From a virus, in IMG/VR virus record IMGVR_UViG_3300035189_000005, positions 1-64,000 of that record: a DNA stretch of 64,000 nucleotides; one strand, 5' to 3'. Position numbers and translations under genes: made by a program. Shown one piece after another: positions 1 to 8,220 of this stretch. Numbering within the stretch: the first letter of the stretch is position 1; each line of letters starts with the position of its first letter. Below the pieces are notes generated by a model. It was not told where the DNA came from, made no database searches, and worked only from the letters and a program-made list of their open reading frames with translations.

Positions 1-904
1 TGAACATGCCAGGATCGGCCAGCTTGTGGAAATGGTTTGCCCACTTCGCCACGCTGGCCGAGTTGCCCGGTTGAATCAGGTTGGCGTAGATCTCAGCCGG
101 TGACAGCGTGTTATACGCCTTCTCCGTCTGTTGACCCCATCCGAAGATGCAGCGTCGTGCATAGCCGGTGTCGAGGAACGAATAGAACTGATCCTCGGTA
201 ATGCCACCGTCCAGCAGTTTAGCTGGGGTGCCAAATAGCAGGGCATTGGTTGGCGTCTTCCCATCCAACTCTTCACCCCGTTGGCTCTCGCTCGTGTTCT
301 TGGTCAGCTTCTGCTTGACCAGCCCCTGATCGAACAACTCAAGGTACACGTTCATGATTTCGATGTTGGCTACCATGTTGGAGCCGATCTCATCAATCTG
401 GAGGTTGATGGAACCACAGTTGGCAAGCATCAGCTTCTGCCGAAGTTGCTTCACTGCTGGTGTGGTGCCTGAGTCGAAGGTGAATGGCAAAGCCCCGGCA
501 GACCGGAACTCTTTCTCTACCTTGTCGAACTCATCCTGTTGGTCGGTGCCGTTCCGTAGGGCACGCTCATTGGCGATGTCCCACAGATGCTTGTCGGCGA
601 TGACCGGGAAGGTGTCTTCCATGAAACGCTTTTTGAAACCAGCGAGATACTCGCCCTCAACAATTGCCACTGAGTGGCCCTTGCCATAGCCCGAGGTCGC
701 CAGAGCCAACACGTAGAGGTTGACTGGGATCTCGCCACGGTCCTTCGTCACGATGGTGGCTCGCATGGAGCTAGCCATTTTCGCAAGGAAATAAGCAGCC
801 ATACCGTTGAAAAACCCACGGTCGGTGTTCTGAGTTTTGGCACACAGCACGTCTACCATCTCAGAGATGGCGGGGTGGTGCTGAACCCCAGTCAAGTCAA
901 TCAT
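1..904 (-). CDS. N4 gp43-like replication protein (partial, C-terminus off the left edge)
   Basis: An open frame of about 300 codons starts at 904 with ATG and runs leftward out of the window, so only the N-terminal part is visible. Residues around 68-77 (ALATSGYGKGHS) look like a Walker-A-type nucleotide-binding loop. The start overlaps the stop of the upstream Cas4-like nuclease gene by an ATGA junction, which implies translational coupling. Position after DNA polymerase and the gp42-like nuclease matches N4 gene 43, a conserved replication gene sometimes called primase or helicase. The enzymatic role is inferred from context; I see no diagnostic primase motif in the visible part. Confidence 0.75.
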   Translation of the reverse strand, partial: MIDLTGVQHHPAISEMVDVLCAKTQNTDRGFFNGMAAYFLAKMASSMRATIVTKDRGEIPVNLYVLALATSGYGKGHSVAIVEGEYLAGFKKRFMEDTFPVIADKHLWDIANERALRNGTDQQDEFDKVEKEFRSAGALPFTFDSGTTPAVKQLRQKLMLANCGSINLQIDEIGSNMVANIEIMNVYLELFDQGLVKQKLTKNTSESQRGEELDGKTPTNALLFGTPAKLLDGGITEDQFYSFLDTGYARRCIFGWGQQTEKAYNTLSPAEIYANLIQPGNSASVAKWANHFHKLADPGMF

Positions 905-1896
905 TGGAAGTACCGATCCTTTTGTGTGCAGATCTCGAAGCCAGGGCAATACCCGCACCGCTTCGGAGTACCCACAGTTGTGACAATGATTCCACGTCCA
1001 CCTTTGCTAGCCTGATAATCCTTGGCTTCCTGCATGGTGGAGCAGTTCTTGGTGCAGCGGCCCCCGGCCTTGAAGGTCTCTTCCTTCAGGTAGAACTTGT
1101 ACTCTGGATCACCGATCCACAGTTCTTCGTCCGTACACTCAGGCAGATTCTTTTCCGGGGTGAGCTGATGCAGCTCGATGAGCTTCAGCTTGTTCTCGAC
1201 CCACTTCTGCGACTCGCTGTCGGTCATCAGGGGGATGTCCTTATACCGGAGTCGAGATTGTGGGTAATTCGGATTCTGACGGGCGGATGCTTTCTGCCAG
1301 TCAGTGAACACGAAGTTGATACGACCGAAGTCAGCGTCGATCTTGTCCGGGTTCATCCACTTGTACAGCGACATTTGAAGCTTGTAGTCCTCGTCCTTGC
1401 CGCCATACACCCAAGTGAAGGATGTGGTGGATTTGATATCCATCACGATGCCATCGGCCACCATGTCGAACTTGCCACCCACGGTGTACTTACCGACTTT
1501 GCGGAAAGCCCGCTGTTCGACGTACACCACGATAGCCCGATCATCAGGCGACTTGCCCTTGTTGTACTCGGCGATCTCGGAGTCGGTTGGGTTGACCAGC
1601 ACACGGTTGATAACCGCAGGTGGGTAGCCCAGCTTCTTCATGTTGATCTTGTGCTTGCCATTGACCCACGACTTTTCAACAGAGTCGTGGATAGCATTGC
1701 CCAGTGCAGACGGAATCTGATCGTCCAGGTCCCGCTCTTCCTGCACCTTGTTACGACCGCCCAAGATGATGTGCCGGATCGGCTTCATCAGGGAAGTGAC
1801 CGAAATGTAGTTATCGGTCTTGATGTGGTCGTAATCGTCATTGACCAGCCAGACGGCCAGGGCCAATGGGATTTCGGTGTTGTTGGTGAAAGCCAT
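901..1896 (-). CDS. Cas4/RecB-like PD-(D/E)XK nuclease with Fe-S-type cysteines (N4 gp42-like)
   Basis: This 331-residue protein carries a PD-(D/E)XK core: GKFDMVADG followed by the catalytic-type MDIKS near residues 145-160. The C-terminal 60 residues contain four cysteines (CTKNC, then CGYCPGFEIC) in the arrangement seen in Cas4/AddB nucleases that hold an iron-sulphur cluster. It is therefore likely a DNA exonuclease acting in phage replication or recombination. A longer frame begins at a TTG at 1914, but the ATG at 1896 has an AGAGGT ribosome site at good spacing and is preferred. It overlaps the gp43-like gene downstream. The exact substrate is unknown. Confidence 0.8.
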   Translation of the reverse strand: MAFTNNTEIPLALAVWLVNDDYDHIKTDNYISVTSLMKPIRHIILGGRNKVQEERDLDDQIPSALGNAIHDSVEKSWVNGKHKINMKKLGYPPAVINRVLVNPTDSEIAEYNKGKSPDDRAIVVYVEQRAFRKVGKYTVGGKFDMVADGIVMDIKSTTSFTWVYGGKDEDYKLQMSLYKWMNPDKIDADFGRINFVFTDWQKASARQNPNYPQSRLRYKDIPLMTDSESQKWVENKLKLIELHQLTPEKNLPECTDEELWIGDPEYKFYLKEETFKAGGRCTKNCSTMQEAKDYQASKGGRGIIVTTVGTPKRCGYCPGFEICTQKDRYFQ

Positions 1897-1942
1897 GAGG
1901 CTATACCTCTTCAAGCGGGGCCACGGTTGTAGCCCCTTTGGT

Positions 1943-2200
1943 TCAGGCTTTTGGCTCTACTTCGCCCATCAGTGCGATGTAGCGATTGAGCGTGTCACGC
2001 GCTTCCGTGACATCCTTCAGCATCGACTTGCCACCGCTACGCACACCGGGCACCAGCAATTTCTTACGAGCATGCTCCAGGCAGCCGGTGTGGTCGTCGA
2101 GTGGGAACATCAGGTTGATGGCGTACACGTCGATGGCGTTTGGATCGACCGACTCAGGAAGTGCCTTGTAATACTTCGGGTACTTCTCGGCGAGGCTCAT
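1943..2200 (-). CDS. conserved small protein, 85 aa, unknown
   Basis: Small hydrophilic protein, abutting the stop of the 2201-2527 gene. It is lysine-rich in the middle (EHARKKLL) and has no membrane segment or recognisable motif. It lies between DNA polymerase and the gp42-like nuclease, so a role in replication is plausible but only by position. Confidence 0.7.
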   Translation of the reverse strand: MSLAEKYPKYYKALPESVDPNAIDVYAINLMFPLDDHTGCLEHARKKLLVPGVRSGGKSMLKDVTEARDTLNRYIALMGEVEPKA

Positions 2201-2527
2201 TTACTGAGCCTGCGCTTGTGCGGTCGCTGCCTTGGGGGCAGAAGCCAGGGGGTCTTGGCCGAAGAACTCGGTTGCAGTCATCTCGCCCAGGTGGACGATG
2301 TTTACCAGCAGGACGTCACGCACGATCACTTCGCCTTCCTGCACACGCTGATGCAGTGCTTGCTGCAAGGACTGCTGGGCGATACCCAGAGCCTTGGTCG
2401 TGATGCGGCCATCAGCCGTGGTCAGCACGCAGTTCAGGTTGGAAGCACCCAGTTCATCTGGGGTTTCAGCCTTTGCGTAAACCAGTTCGCCATAGACCAA
2501 ATGGTAGTGCTGCTTCTGTTCAGACAT
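2201..2527 (-). CDS. small replication-cluster protein, 108 aa, unknown
   Basis: Start chosen at the ATG at 2527 (MSEQKQ) because GGAGAG lies just upstream; a longer frame reaches 2554 but overlaps the neighbouring gene without a ribosome site. The C-terminal tail is rich in alanine and glutamine and looks disordered. The body is a mixed alpha/beta-looking sequence with no motif I recognise. Overlap by a few bases with the 2520-2855 gene suggests one polycistronic mRNA. Confidence 0.7.
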   Translation of the reverse strand: MSEQKQHYHLVYGELVYAKAETPDELGASNLNCVLTTADGRITTKALGIAQQSLQQALHQRVQEGEVIVRDVLLVNIVHLGEMTATEFFGQDPLASAPKAATAQAQAQ

Positions 2528-2855
2528 TTTGACTCTCCGTTTGGCGGGTAACACCCCGCGTTACGTGGATGTACGTGTAGCCCAGTCGCCGGGAGTTGCC
2601 GGATGGACTGGTGAACAACACGTCGTTTTCGAGCAAGCCCAGAGGCCAGCCCTCAGTTTTGTTGCTGGTGAGAACCAAAGAAAGAACACCGTCTTTGGTC
2701 ACCCACTGGTGGGTCAACTCATCCACAAGGCCCGTGTCCAGAGACACGTCCACCTTCCGCACTTCGGACTTCACATGCCAGAGTTCCAGGGCAATATCGT
2801 CGATGACGATGGTCCGGGTGTACGGTACGCCTCGTGATGCTTCGTCTTTGATCAT
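2520..2855 (-). CDS. small protein downstream of DNA polymerase, 111 aa, unknown
   Basis: Its ATG overlaps the DNA polymerase stop codon (ATGA), indicating coupled translation. The sequence is mainly short beta-type stretches (TIVIDDIALEL, GVLSLVLTS) and lacks cysteines or a membrane segment. N4 phages carry small genes of unknown function at this place. No function is assigned. Confidence 0.7.
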   Translation of the reverse strand: MIKDEASRGVPYTRTIVIDDIALELWHVKSEVRKVDVSLDTGLVDELTHQWVTKDGVLSLVLTSNKTEGWPLGLLENDVLFTSPSGNSRRLGYTYIHVTRGVTRQTESQNV

Positions 2856-5473
2856 GCTGCTTTCTTCTCTGCAAGTTTCGCCATGTGCTTCTCGACTCGA
2901 TCCAAGATCTCATCGTCATTCGCACCATTGGGTATCTCCATCTCTTCTGCCCAGGTTGGGTAGAACAGGGAGAGTTCACCTCCCAGGCCAACGTCCGGGT
3001 GGGCAATGTCTGGATGGTCTTGCCAGTTTACGGCTTTCACAATGATCCGGTGCAGGAACTGAACAGTCGGCATGTCATCCTTGACCAAGTAATACTGGGC
3101 ATCATGGATGTGGGCACATGGTCTAATATTCAAGCGGTACTCAGGGTGAGCCCGCACTTGCTCCATTACCTCACTGGCTGCCCGACTGTTGAGTAGGCAC
3201 CAGCTTTGTCCCAGGGCATTACCCGCTGTCCGTCCTTCAGCTTCTGCTTCGAACGGTGTTGCACGGATGCCACGGATTACCTGACCGAGTAATGGAGTAC
3301 GGACCCGCAGACCGAAGGCCGCAGTGATATACCCATCTCTCGATGCTTGATTCAGCTTGCCTTGTACCCAGTCGATGCTGACCTTGTAGAGCTGTTTGTA
3401 GCTGTTCTCTACCGCCTTGGCTTCTGTTTCGCTGAAGCCGCAGTTTTTCATCAAGGTGATGTACGTTCCCTGATAGGTCAGTGCAAACGTCGGTGCCTTG
3501 GACTTGCCACGAAGAGCTTCGTAGGGTCCACCCTTGTTTGCGATGGAGTTGATACTCTCCACGGTGTCCACGATGCCGATGCACTTTTCGGGCCAATAGC
3601 TGAATGTGCGTAGGCAGTGACCGTCGTAGCCATCGGTATAAACCTTCAGCTTGTTCGGGTCTTTCGTGGTGAGTGCACTGATTCGGTCTTCCAATGAAGC
3701 GAAGTCCAGGCCCATGAACAACCAGCCTGGTGGGGCTTGGATGCAGGACTTGATCAGCTTGGCGTACTTGCTGCTTGCTGGCAGGTTCTGCAAGTTCGGC
3801 TTCGATGACGACAGCCGACCAGATACCGTGCCTCCCAGGTTGAAGTTCCCGAACATGTAGTGCCAGCCTTCCGGGCCTTCCACTGACCGTTCCAGTGCTG
3901 GAATGAAGCTGGTCAGTATTTTGTCCACAGCCACGAAGTCCAGCATGGCATTGAGCAGGTCAATGATCAGTTGGTTCGTTGTGTGGTTACGCAGTGCCTT
4001 GAGCGTGTCACCATCAGTAGACGGTGCCTTGCTCTTGGTCTTCGACAGAATCGGCAATGCCAATACCTCGAACAACAGCTTTTGCACTTGAGGATCAGAG
4101 TTCGGGTTGAAGACTTCCTTGGCATCAGCCATGGATACCCGCTTGACCTTCAGCTCACTGTTTCGTTTGCGCACCCAGTCCTCATTGAGAGTGTGGGTGA
4201 ACTCCTGAACCAATGGGTTACCTTGGATCTTGGCTATTGCTGCGTTGAAGTCCGCCTCAAGAATCTTGCGAACCTCCTTCACCCGGACCATGTTCACCGG
4301 CAGGCCGGTCAATTGCATCTGGATGATGTCAGCAGTGGCTGGCTTGAAGAGCGTGGTATAGATCTCTTCTTGCTGATCCTTCTGCATGTTGGTGAAGTGC
4401 TTGCTGTGCACGAACCAAGTGGCAAGACTATCCACAAGGTTGTATTCCAACAGGACTGCTGGCTTGATCCGGGTGATGTCCTTGATTTCCTCTTGGGCAT
4501 AGTTCCCGGCGAACTCCTGGGATTGGTCCTTAAGGCCCAGCTTGTTTCCTGAACAGCTATTGGTTGCCAGATAGGTCACCAACTTCGTGCAGTCCCAGTT
4601 CTTGAGCATGACGCTCAGCCCTTCCAACAGTCCTTCGGTGTCGCCCGTATCCTTCATGAACAACTGATAGATCAGGGCATACACGTCGAACGCAATGTTG
4701 TGATAGATCTGCTTCTCTGCCATCTGACAGAAGAATTTCTTCAGCAGATCCCGCACTTCATAGTTTGGGACGTTGTAGCCGAATGGTGCTTCGGTTGCTC
4801 CATCGATTGGACGGTAGTCAACCAAGAAAGCAATCCCCTCGTGCTTGTTCCAGGCGAAACTGATTGAACCTATCCCACACTTGTCGTGCTTCAGGTCAAA
4901 GCCTTCGATGTCGATGGTTAATGGAACATTCATCGCCAACAGTTTGTCGAGCCAAACGGCAATTGCCTGGGTGCCCTCGGGGTACTCGGCAAAGTGAATG
5001 ATGCTCTTGCCGGGATCTTCATAGGTCCCCTCGGCACAAGTCCGCAGAGCACCCATGACCTGATCAATCTTGGCTTTCACCTTGATTGGGTCATAGAACA
5101 TCTGGCGATAGTTCGGGATGTAGAAGACCTTGAAGCTACCGAACTCACTATCACAGGCATAACCAAGAAACGGTTCTGCCTTGGCCTGTTTGGTCAGTGC
5201 TTTGAAATACTCACTGTCCGCACACATGACGAACTGACTGCTAGTATCTTTCAACACCGGTGCCAATACATCGGTGATGTACTGACGCATCATAGCCATT
5301 GGGGTTTTCTTCTTCCCTGGCTCTTGGAATAGATCCAGGAAGAGTACGGAGTCAAGATCAACCCCGTATGGATCGAGATACACTTTCCGCATTTCATCCT
5401 TCTTGAGCTGAGGCACAAGGAAGGTGATGGGGTAGGCCGATTGCTCGACCTGACTGTAGATCAGGTGATGCAT
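2852..5473 (-). CDS. DNA polymerase, family A with 3'-5' exonuclease (N4 gp39-like)
   Basis: The 873-residue protein has the three exonuclease motifs: ExoI (TIDIEGFD, about residue 186), ExoII (YHNIAFDVY, about 259) and ExoIII (YNLVDSLATW, about 348). The polymerase domain follows with motif A (GLDFASLEDR, about 589), motif B (KSKAPTFALTYQG, about 661) and motif C (HIHDAQYY, about 789). This is the N4-type replicative polymerase, which copies the phage genome together with phage SSB and helicase. Start ATG at 5473 has GGGGAA upstream. It is preceded by the helicase and a small gene and followed by coupled small genes, forming a replication operon. Confidence 0.97.
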   Translation of the reverse strand: MHHLIYSQVEQSAYPITFLVPQLKKDEMRKVYLDPYGVDLDSVLFLDLFQEPGKKKTPMAMMRQYITDVLAPVLKDTSSQFVMCADSEYFKALTKQAKAEPFLGYACDSEFGSFKVFYIPNYRQMFYDPIKVKAKIDQVMGALRTCAEGTYEDPGKSIIHFAEYPEGTQAIAVWLDKLLAMNVPLTIDIEGFDLKHDKCGIGSISFAWNKHEGIAFLVDYRPIDGATEAPFGYNVPNYEVRDLLKKFFCQMAEKQIYHNIAFDVYALIYQLFMKDTGDTEGLLEGLSVMLKNWDCTKLVTYLATNSCSGNKLGLKDQSQEFAGNYAQEEIKDITRIKPAVLLEYNLVDSLATWFVHSKHFTNMQKDQQEEIYTTLFKPATADIIQMQLTGLPVNMVRVKEVRKILEADFNAAIAKIQGNPLVQEFTHTLNEDWVRKRNSELKVKRVSMADAKEVFNPNSDPQVQKLLFEVLALPILSKTKSKAPSTDGDTLKALRNHTTNQLIIDLLNAMLDFVAVDKILTSFIPALERSVEGPEGWHYMFGNFNLGGTVSGRLSSSKPNLQNLPASSKYAKLIKSCIQAPPGWLFMGLDFASLEDRISALTTKDPNKLKVYTDGYDGHCLRTFSYWPEKCIGIVDTVESINSIANKGGPYEALRGKSKAPTFALTYQGTYITLMKNCGFSETEAKAVENSYKQLYKVSIDWVQGKLNQASRDGYITAAFGLRVRTPLLGQVIRGIRATPFEAEAEGRTAGNALGQSWCLLNSRAASEVMEQVRAHPEYRLNIRPCAHIHDAQYYLVKDDMPTVQFLHRIIVKAVNWQDHPDIAHPDVGLGGELSLFYPTWAEEMEIPNGANDDEILDRVEKHMAKLAEKKAA

Positions 5474-5489
5474 GTTGTTCCCCTTTGGC

Positions 5490-5990
5490 TCAGAAGATCA
5501 GCCGACAGGCTAGATAGAATTCCATCTTAGGCAGCAGTTTTTCAAACTGCCGACGGAACCGTTCGTCTTTTGGTGCCATGTGATGCTCACCATGAATCCT
5601 TGGCATTGCTGCCAACCTCGGAACCAATGGGAGTAAACAGGCAGGCAAGGTGTCCCGCACTTCCTGCTCAGTCATGCAGTTGTATAGCATGGTGAAAAGG
5701 ATTTGCTGGATGTGGGCTTTGTCCATATCCACTTGAGCCCTGTCTTGTAGATACTCTTCCATCAACGAATTCAAACTGAAGGTCAATGTTGGATAAGCTC
5801 CACCGGCTGTACCACCTTTGAGGTAGGTATCGTTGGAATGCTGGTACACCTGCCCTTTGAACATGAACCAACTGTGGGTGGACTTGGTGCTCGTTTTGTT
5901 CTCTTGAACTATACGATTCACTTCCTTGGTCAGCCGAGCCTCTTCACCTGAGAACATCTCAGTGATGATGAGTCCGACCAGTTTGTGCAT
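5490..5990 (-). CDS. unknown protein between helicase and DNA polymerase, 166 aa
   Basis: ATG at 5990 (MHKLVGL) has GGAA upstream; alternative TTG/GTG starts extend to 6032 and would overlap the helicase gene. The sequence is mostly helical and ends in a hydrophobic cluster (FYLACRLIF). It contains several histidines and an EQEVRDTLP segment, with no catalytic motif I can name. Its place matches N4 gene 38, a small conserved gene of unknown role. Confidence 0.7.
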   Translation of the reverse strand: MHKLVGLIITEMFSGEEARLTKEVNRIVQENKTSTKSTHSWFMFKGQVYQHSNDTYLKGGTAGGAYPTLTFSLNSLMEEYLQDRAQVDMDKAHIQQILFTMLYNCMTEQEVRDTLPACLLPLVPRLAAMPRIHGEHHMAPKDERFRRQFEKLLPKMEFYLACRLIF

Positions 5991-6010
5991 CTGATTCTTT
6001 TCCACGGGGA

Positions 6011-7315
6011 TTACTCCGCAGGGATGATCCAACCGAACTTGCTTACCAGTTCGCCATGCAGTGCAACTCGTACACGAGCACGGGACACGGCCACGTAAAT
6101 CAAACGTGCAGCTTGCTCCGGGTCACGGCAGGTCGAAATATCCGACAAGTCGATGTACACGGTGTCATGGCTGCTGCCTTGGGCCTTGTAACTGGTGCAG
6201 GCATCACGCTGACGCAGATCTGGATACGTGTTCTTCAGATAGAAGTAACGGTTCCAGTTACGCATCTTGGCGTAATACTTGATCAGTTTGTCGAAGTGGT
6301 CACGATCAACAGGAACTGGGATACCTGCATACAACTCACCCAGTTTGTTTTCCAACGTGGCGAACCGAACTTCTAATTCCACGTTGTCGTCGATCTCATC
6401 CATCGACGAAGTGCGATCCAGATCAAAGATCCGAACTTCCTCTTCGACGGACAGACGCCCACCTTTCACTTGAAGGGCATTGTTGCTGATCAGCCATTCA
6501 CCCTTCTGGAAGTCTTCCGGCAGGTTACGCACCTGACGAATGAAGGCGTTGTAATCCAGCACCCTTTGGTTCGTGTAGGTGATGATCCGGTTGTTGTGAC
6601 CAGGATCGGCGAAGTTGGCGATGATCTCTGCTTCGAACTCTTCGTCGGTCAGGTGATCGATGATGCCCGGAACCAACTGGATACCAGTGAACTCCCCGGT
6701 CTCCACCGTGCGACGGAACTGTTTGTTCAGCTCGTGCAGGGCAGGAACGTTGGTCCGCATTGGTTCAGTCAGTTCGTAGAACTTGATGCCTTCGGTGTAG
6801 ATGACCGAGATCTTTTCCTTCACCGGGGCCAACTGACAGTGGTCACCGACGAATACCACTTTGCAGTTCAGCGTGCCTTCACGGATGAACTTACGCAGTG
6901 ATTTGTCGATCATGGAGCACTCATCGATAAAGATGATGAGGTTCTCATGGACCATCCACTGTTTGGTCTTGGTGATCTCCTGACGACCGGTTGCATAGTC
7001 ATCAGTCACCTTGAGGTTGAAGAAGCTGTGTACCGTCGAGACACTCCGACCAGTAGACAGGTGCAGTACCTCGGCAGCCTTGTTCGTGGTTGCCGTCATG
7101 ATGACGCCACGGTAAAGCGGCTTGATACCGGCCAGCTCACAGGCCCCTTCGTATTGCGGCATGATCTCATCGATCATGTGGCCCATCAGGAAGGTCTTGC
7201 CTACCCCACCTGGGCCAGAGATGTTCAGTTCTTTTTCATCACTGAACAGGAATTCAAAGAATCCCACGGAAGCCAGAGTCTGGCCCTCGTTCAGCTTAGA
7301 TGGTGCAGTTTCCAT
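6011..7315 (-). CDS. SF1 DNA helicase, Dda/RecD-like
   Basis: Walker A is SGPGGVGKT (about residues 33-41), Walker B is IIFIDECSM (about 130) and the following FVGDHCQLAPV is helicase motif III. The C-terminus has YKAQGSSHDTVYIDL and VAVSRARVRV, the UvrD/Dda-type motifs V and VI. At 434 aa it is the size of phage Dda-like helicases. It likely unwinds DNA for the adjacent DNA polymerase. Start ATG has AGGGA six bases upstream. A strong terminator lies just upstream of the gene, so it probably begins a transcription unit or depends on readthrough. Confidence 0.93.
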   Translation of the reverse strand: METAPSKLNEGQTLASVGFFEFLFSDEKELNISGPGGVGKTFLMGHMIDEIMPQYEGACELAGIKPLYRGVIMTATTNKAAEVLHLSTGRSVSTVHSFFNLKVTDDYATGRQEITKTKQWMVHENLIIFIDECSMIDKSLRKFIREGTLNCKVVFVGDHCQLAPVKEKISVIYTEGIKFYELTEPMRTNVPALHELNKQFRRTVETGEFTGIQLVPGIIDHLTDEEFEAEIIANFADPGHNNRIITYTNQRVLDYNAFIRQVRNLPEDFQKGEWLISNNALQVKGGRLSVEEEVRIFDLDRTSSMDEIDDNVELEVRFATLENKLGELYAGIPVPVDRDHFDKLIKYYAKMRNWNRYFYLKNTYPDLRQRDACTSYKAQGSSHDTVYIDLSDISTCRDPEQAARLIYVAVSRARVRVALHGELVSKFGWIIPAE

Positions 7316-7332
7316 GATGGTCCCTCTAACGG

Positions 7333-7357
7333 AAAAGCCCCCTACAGTGAGGGGGCT
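7333..7357 (-). terminator. rho-independent terminator after the MazG-like gene
   Basis: Eight-base stem AGCCCCCT/AGGGGGCT with a six-base loop, followed in the leftward direction by a run of T. It lies 18 bases past the stop of the MazG-like gene and just before the helicase. Confidence 0.85.
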
Positions 7358-7374
7358 CTTGATGTGATTGCCGA

Positions 7375-7842
7375 TTACTTCTTCGGCAGATACGGGTCGA
7401 GAACAGCGATGCTGTAGTTTGGACCCTTCATGACCTTCTTGTTCTCGTTGAAGATCGGGTTGCCCTCAGCGTCGAACTTGCTGAAGTTGGAGCGGTTGAC
7501 TTCGGTCATAGCACCGACGACATCGTAGCCTTCGGTGTAACCGACGCCAGTGGCCGTAACGATCTGGTCGCAGATGGCATCCAGATACAGGTTATGGTCA
7601 TTGACGTGAACCTGCATGGTGCCTGCCTTGATACCTTCAGCCAGGGCCGACAGGTTACGGCGAGCTGCCATCAGGTGTGGCAGGGTCTTGGAGTCAGCAC
7701 CCAATGCATCGAGCATCTCGACGACTTCTTCCAGGTGCACACCCAGTTGGGTGGAACGATCCTTGTCGGTTGGATTTGGACGGGCTTTCTGGAACCAAGT
7801 GTAGGTATCCAGCAGGGTGCATTGATCAAACGACTTGTTCAT
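7375..7842 (-). CDS. MazG-like all-alpha NTP pyrophosphohydrolase
   Basis: The 155-residue protein has the acidic helix HLEEVVEMLDAL (about residues 35-46) and a second helix LDAICDQIVTATG (about 87-99), the paired acidic helices that bind magnesium in MazG/phosphoribosyl-ATP pyrophosphohydrolase-like enzymes. The C-terminal NRSNFSKFDAEG and KKVMKGPNYS are typical of the phage members. It probably hydrolyses nucleoside triphosphates or alarmone-type nucleotides during infection. It overlaps the HTH gene upstream by a few bases and ends at a terminator. Confidence 0.85.
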   Translation of the reverse strand: MNKSFDQCTLLDTYTWFQKARPNPTDKDRSTQLGVHLEEVVEMLDALGADSKTLPHLMAARRNLSALAEGIKAGTMQVHVNDHNLYLDAICDQIVTATGVGYTEGYDVVGAMTEVNRSNFSKFDAEGNPIFNENKKVMKGPNYSIAVLDPYLPKK

Positions 7843-8158
7843 TGGTTTGTTGCTCCGGTTGGTTCCGCTCGTATTCAGTGATGAGCAGATCCTTTACAAA
7901 GGTGGCGACATGCTTTCCAGCGTGAAGCTGGTCTGCAAGCCATTCTTGTTGTGGCAATGTCAGATTCATGAAGACATCCTCCATGAACGTGCGACGGGTA
8001 TCCGATGGCTCCACGCCAAGACGACGTAGACGCAGGGTGACCGAAGTCGGGTGACACCCCAGGACTCTCGCAATCGTAGCCAAAGAAAGGCCGACGCTAT
8101 TGAGACGGATCACATCCCCGTCAATGATTTTGCGATTGACTCGCTTCAACTCAGACAT
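7826..8158 (-). CDS. small helix-turn-helix protein, 110 aa
   Basis: ATG at 8158 has a strong GGAGGT site; a longer frame to 8206 lacks one. Residues about 10-45 (RKIIDGDVIRLNSVGLSLA, then TIARVLGCHPTSVTLRLRRL) read as a helix-turn-helix of the resolvase/transposase-like fold used in phage regulators. The rest is acidic and glutamine-rich. It is probably a DNA-binding regulator, but the target is unknown. Confidence 0.7.
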   Translation of the reverse strand: MSELKRVNRKIIDGDVIRLNSVGLSLATIARVLGCHPTSVTLRLRRLGVEPSDTRRTFMEDVFMNLTLPQQEWLADQLHAGKHVATFVKDLLITEYERNQPEQQTNEQVV

Positions 8159-8220
8159 TGCACACCTCCAATAAAAGATGCCTCTAGCGTACATCACTAG
8201 AGGCATCTTAGTACACGGTG

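Noticed and set aside
904-1932. Long plus-strand frame opposite the Cas4-like nuclease gene
   Set aside because: It is the mirror of a well-supported gene with clear nuclease motifs; no ribosome site or recognisable protein.
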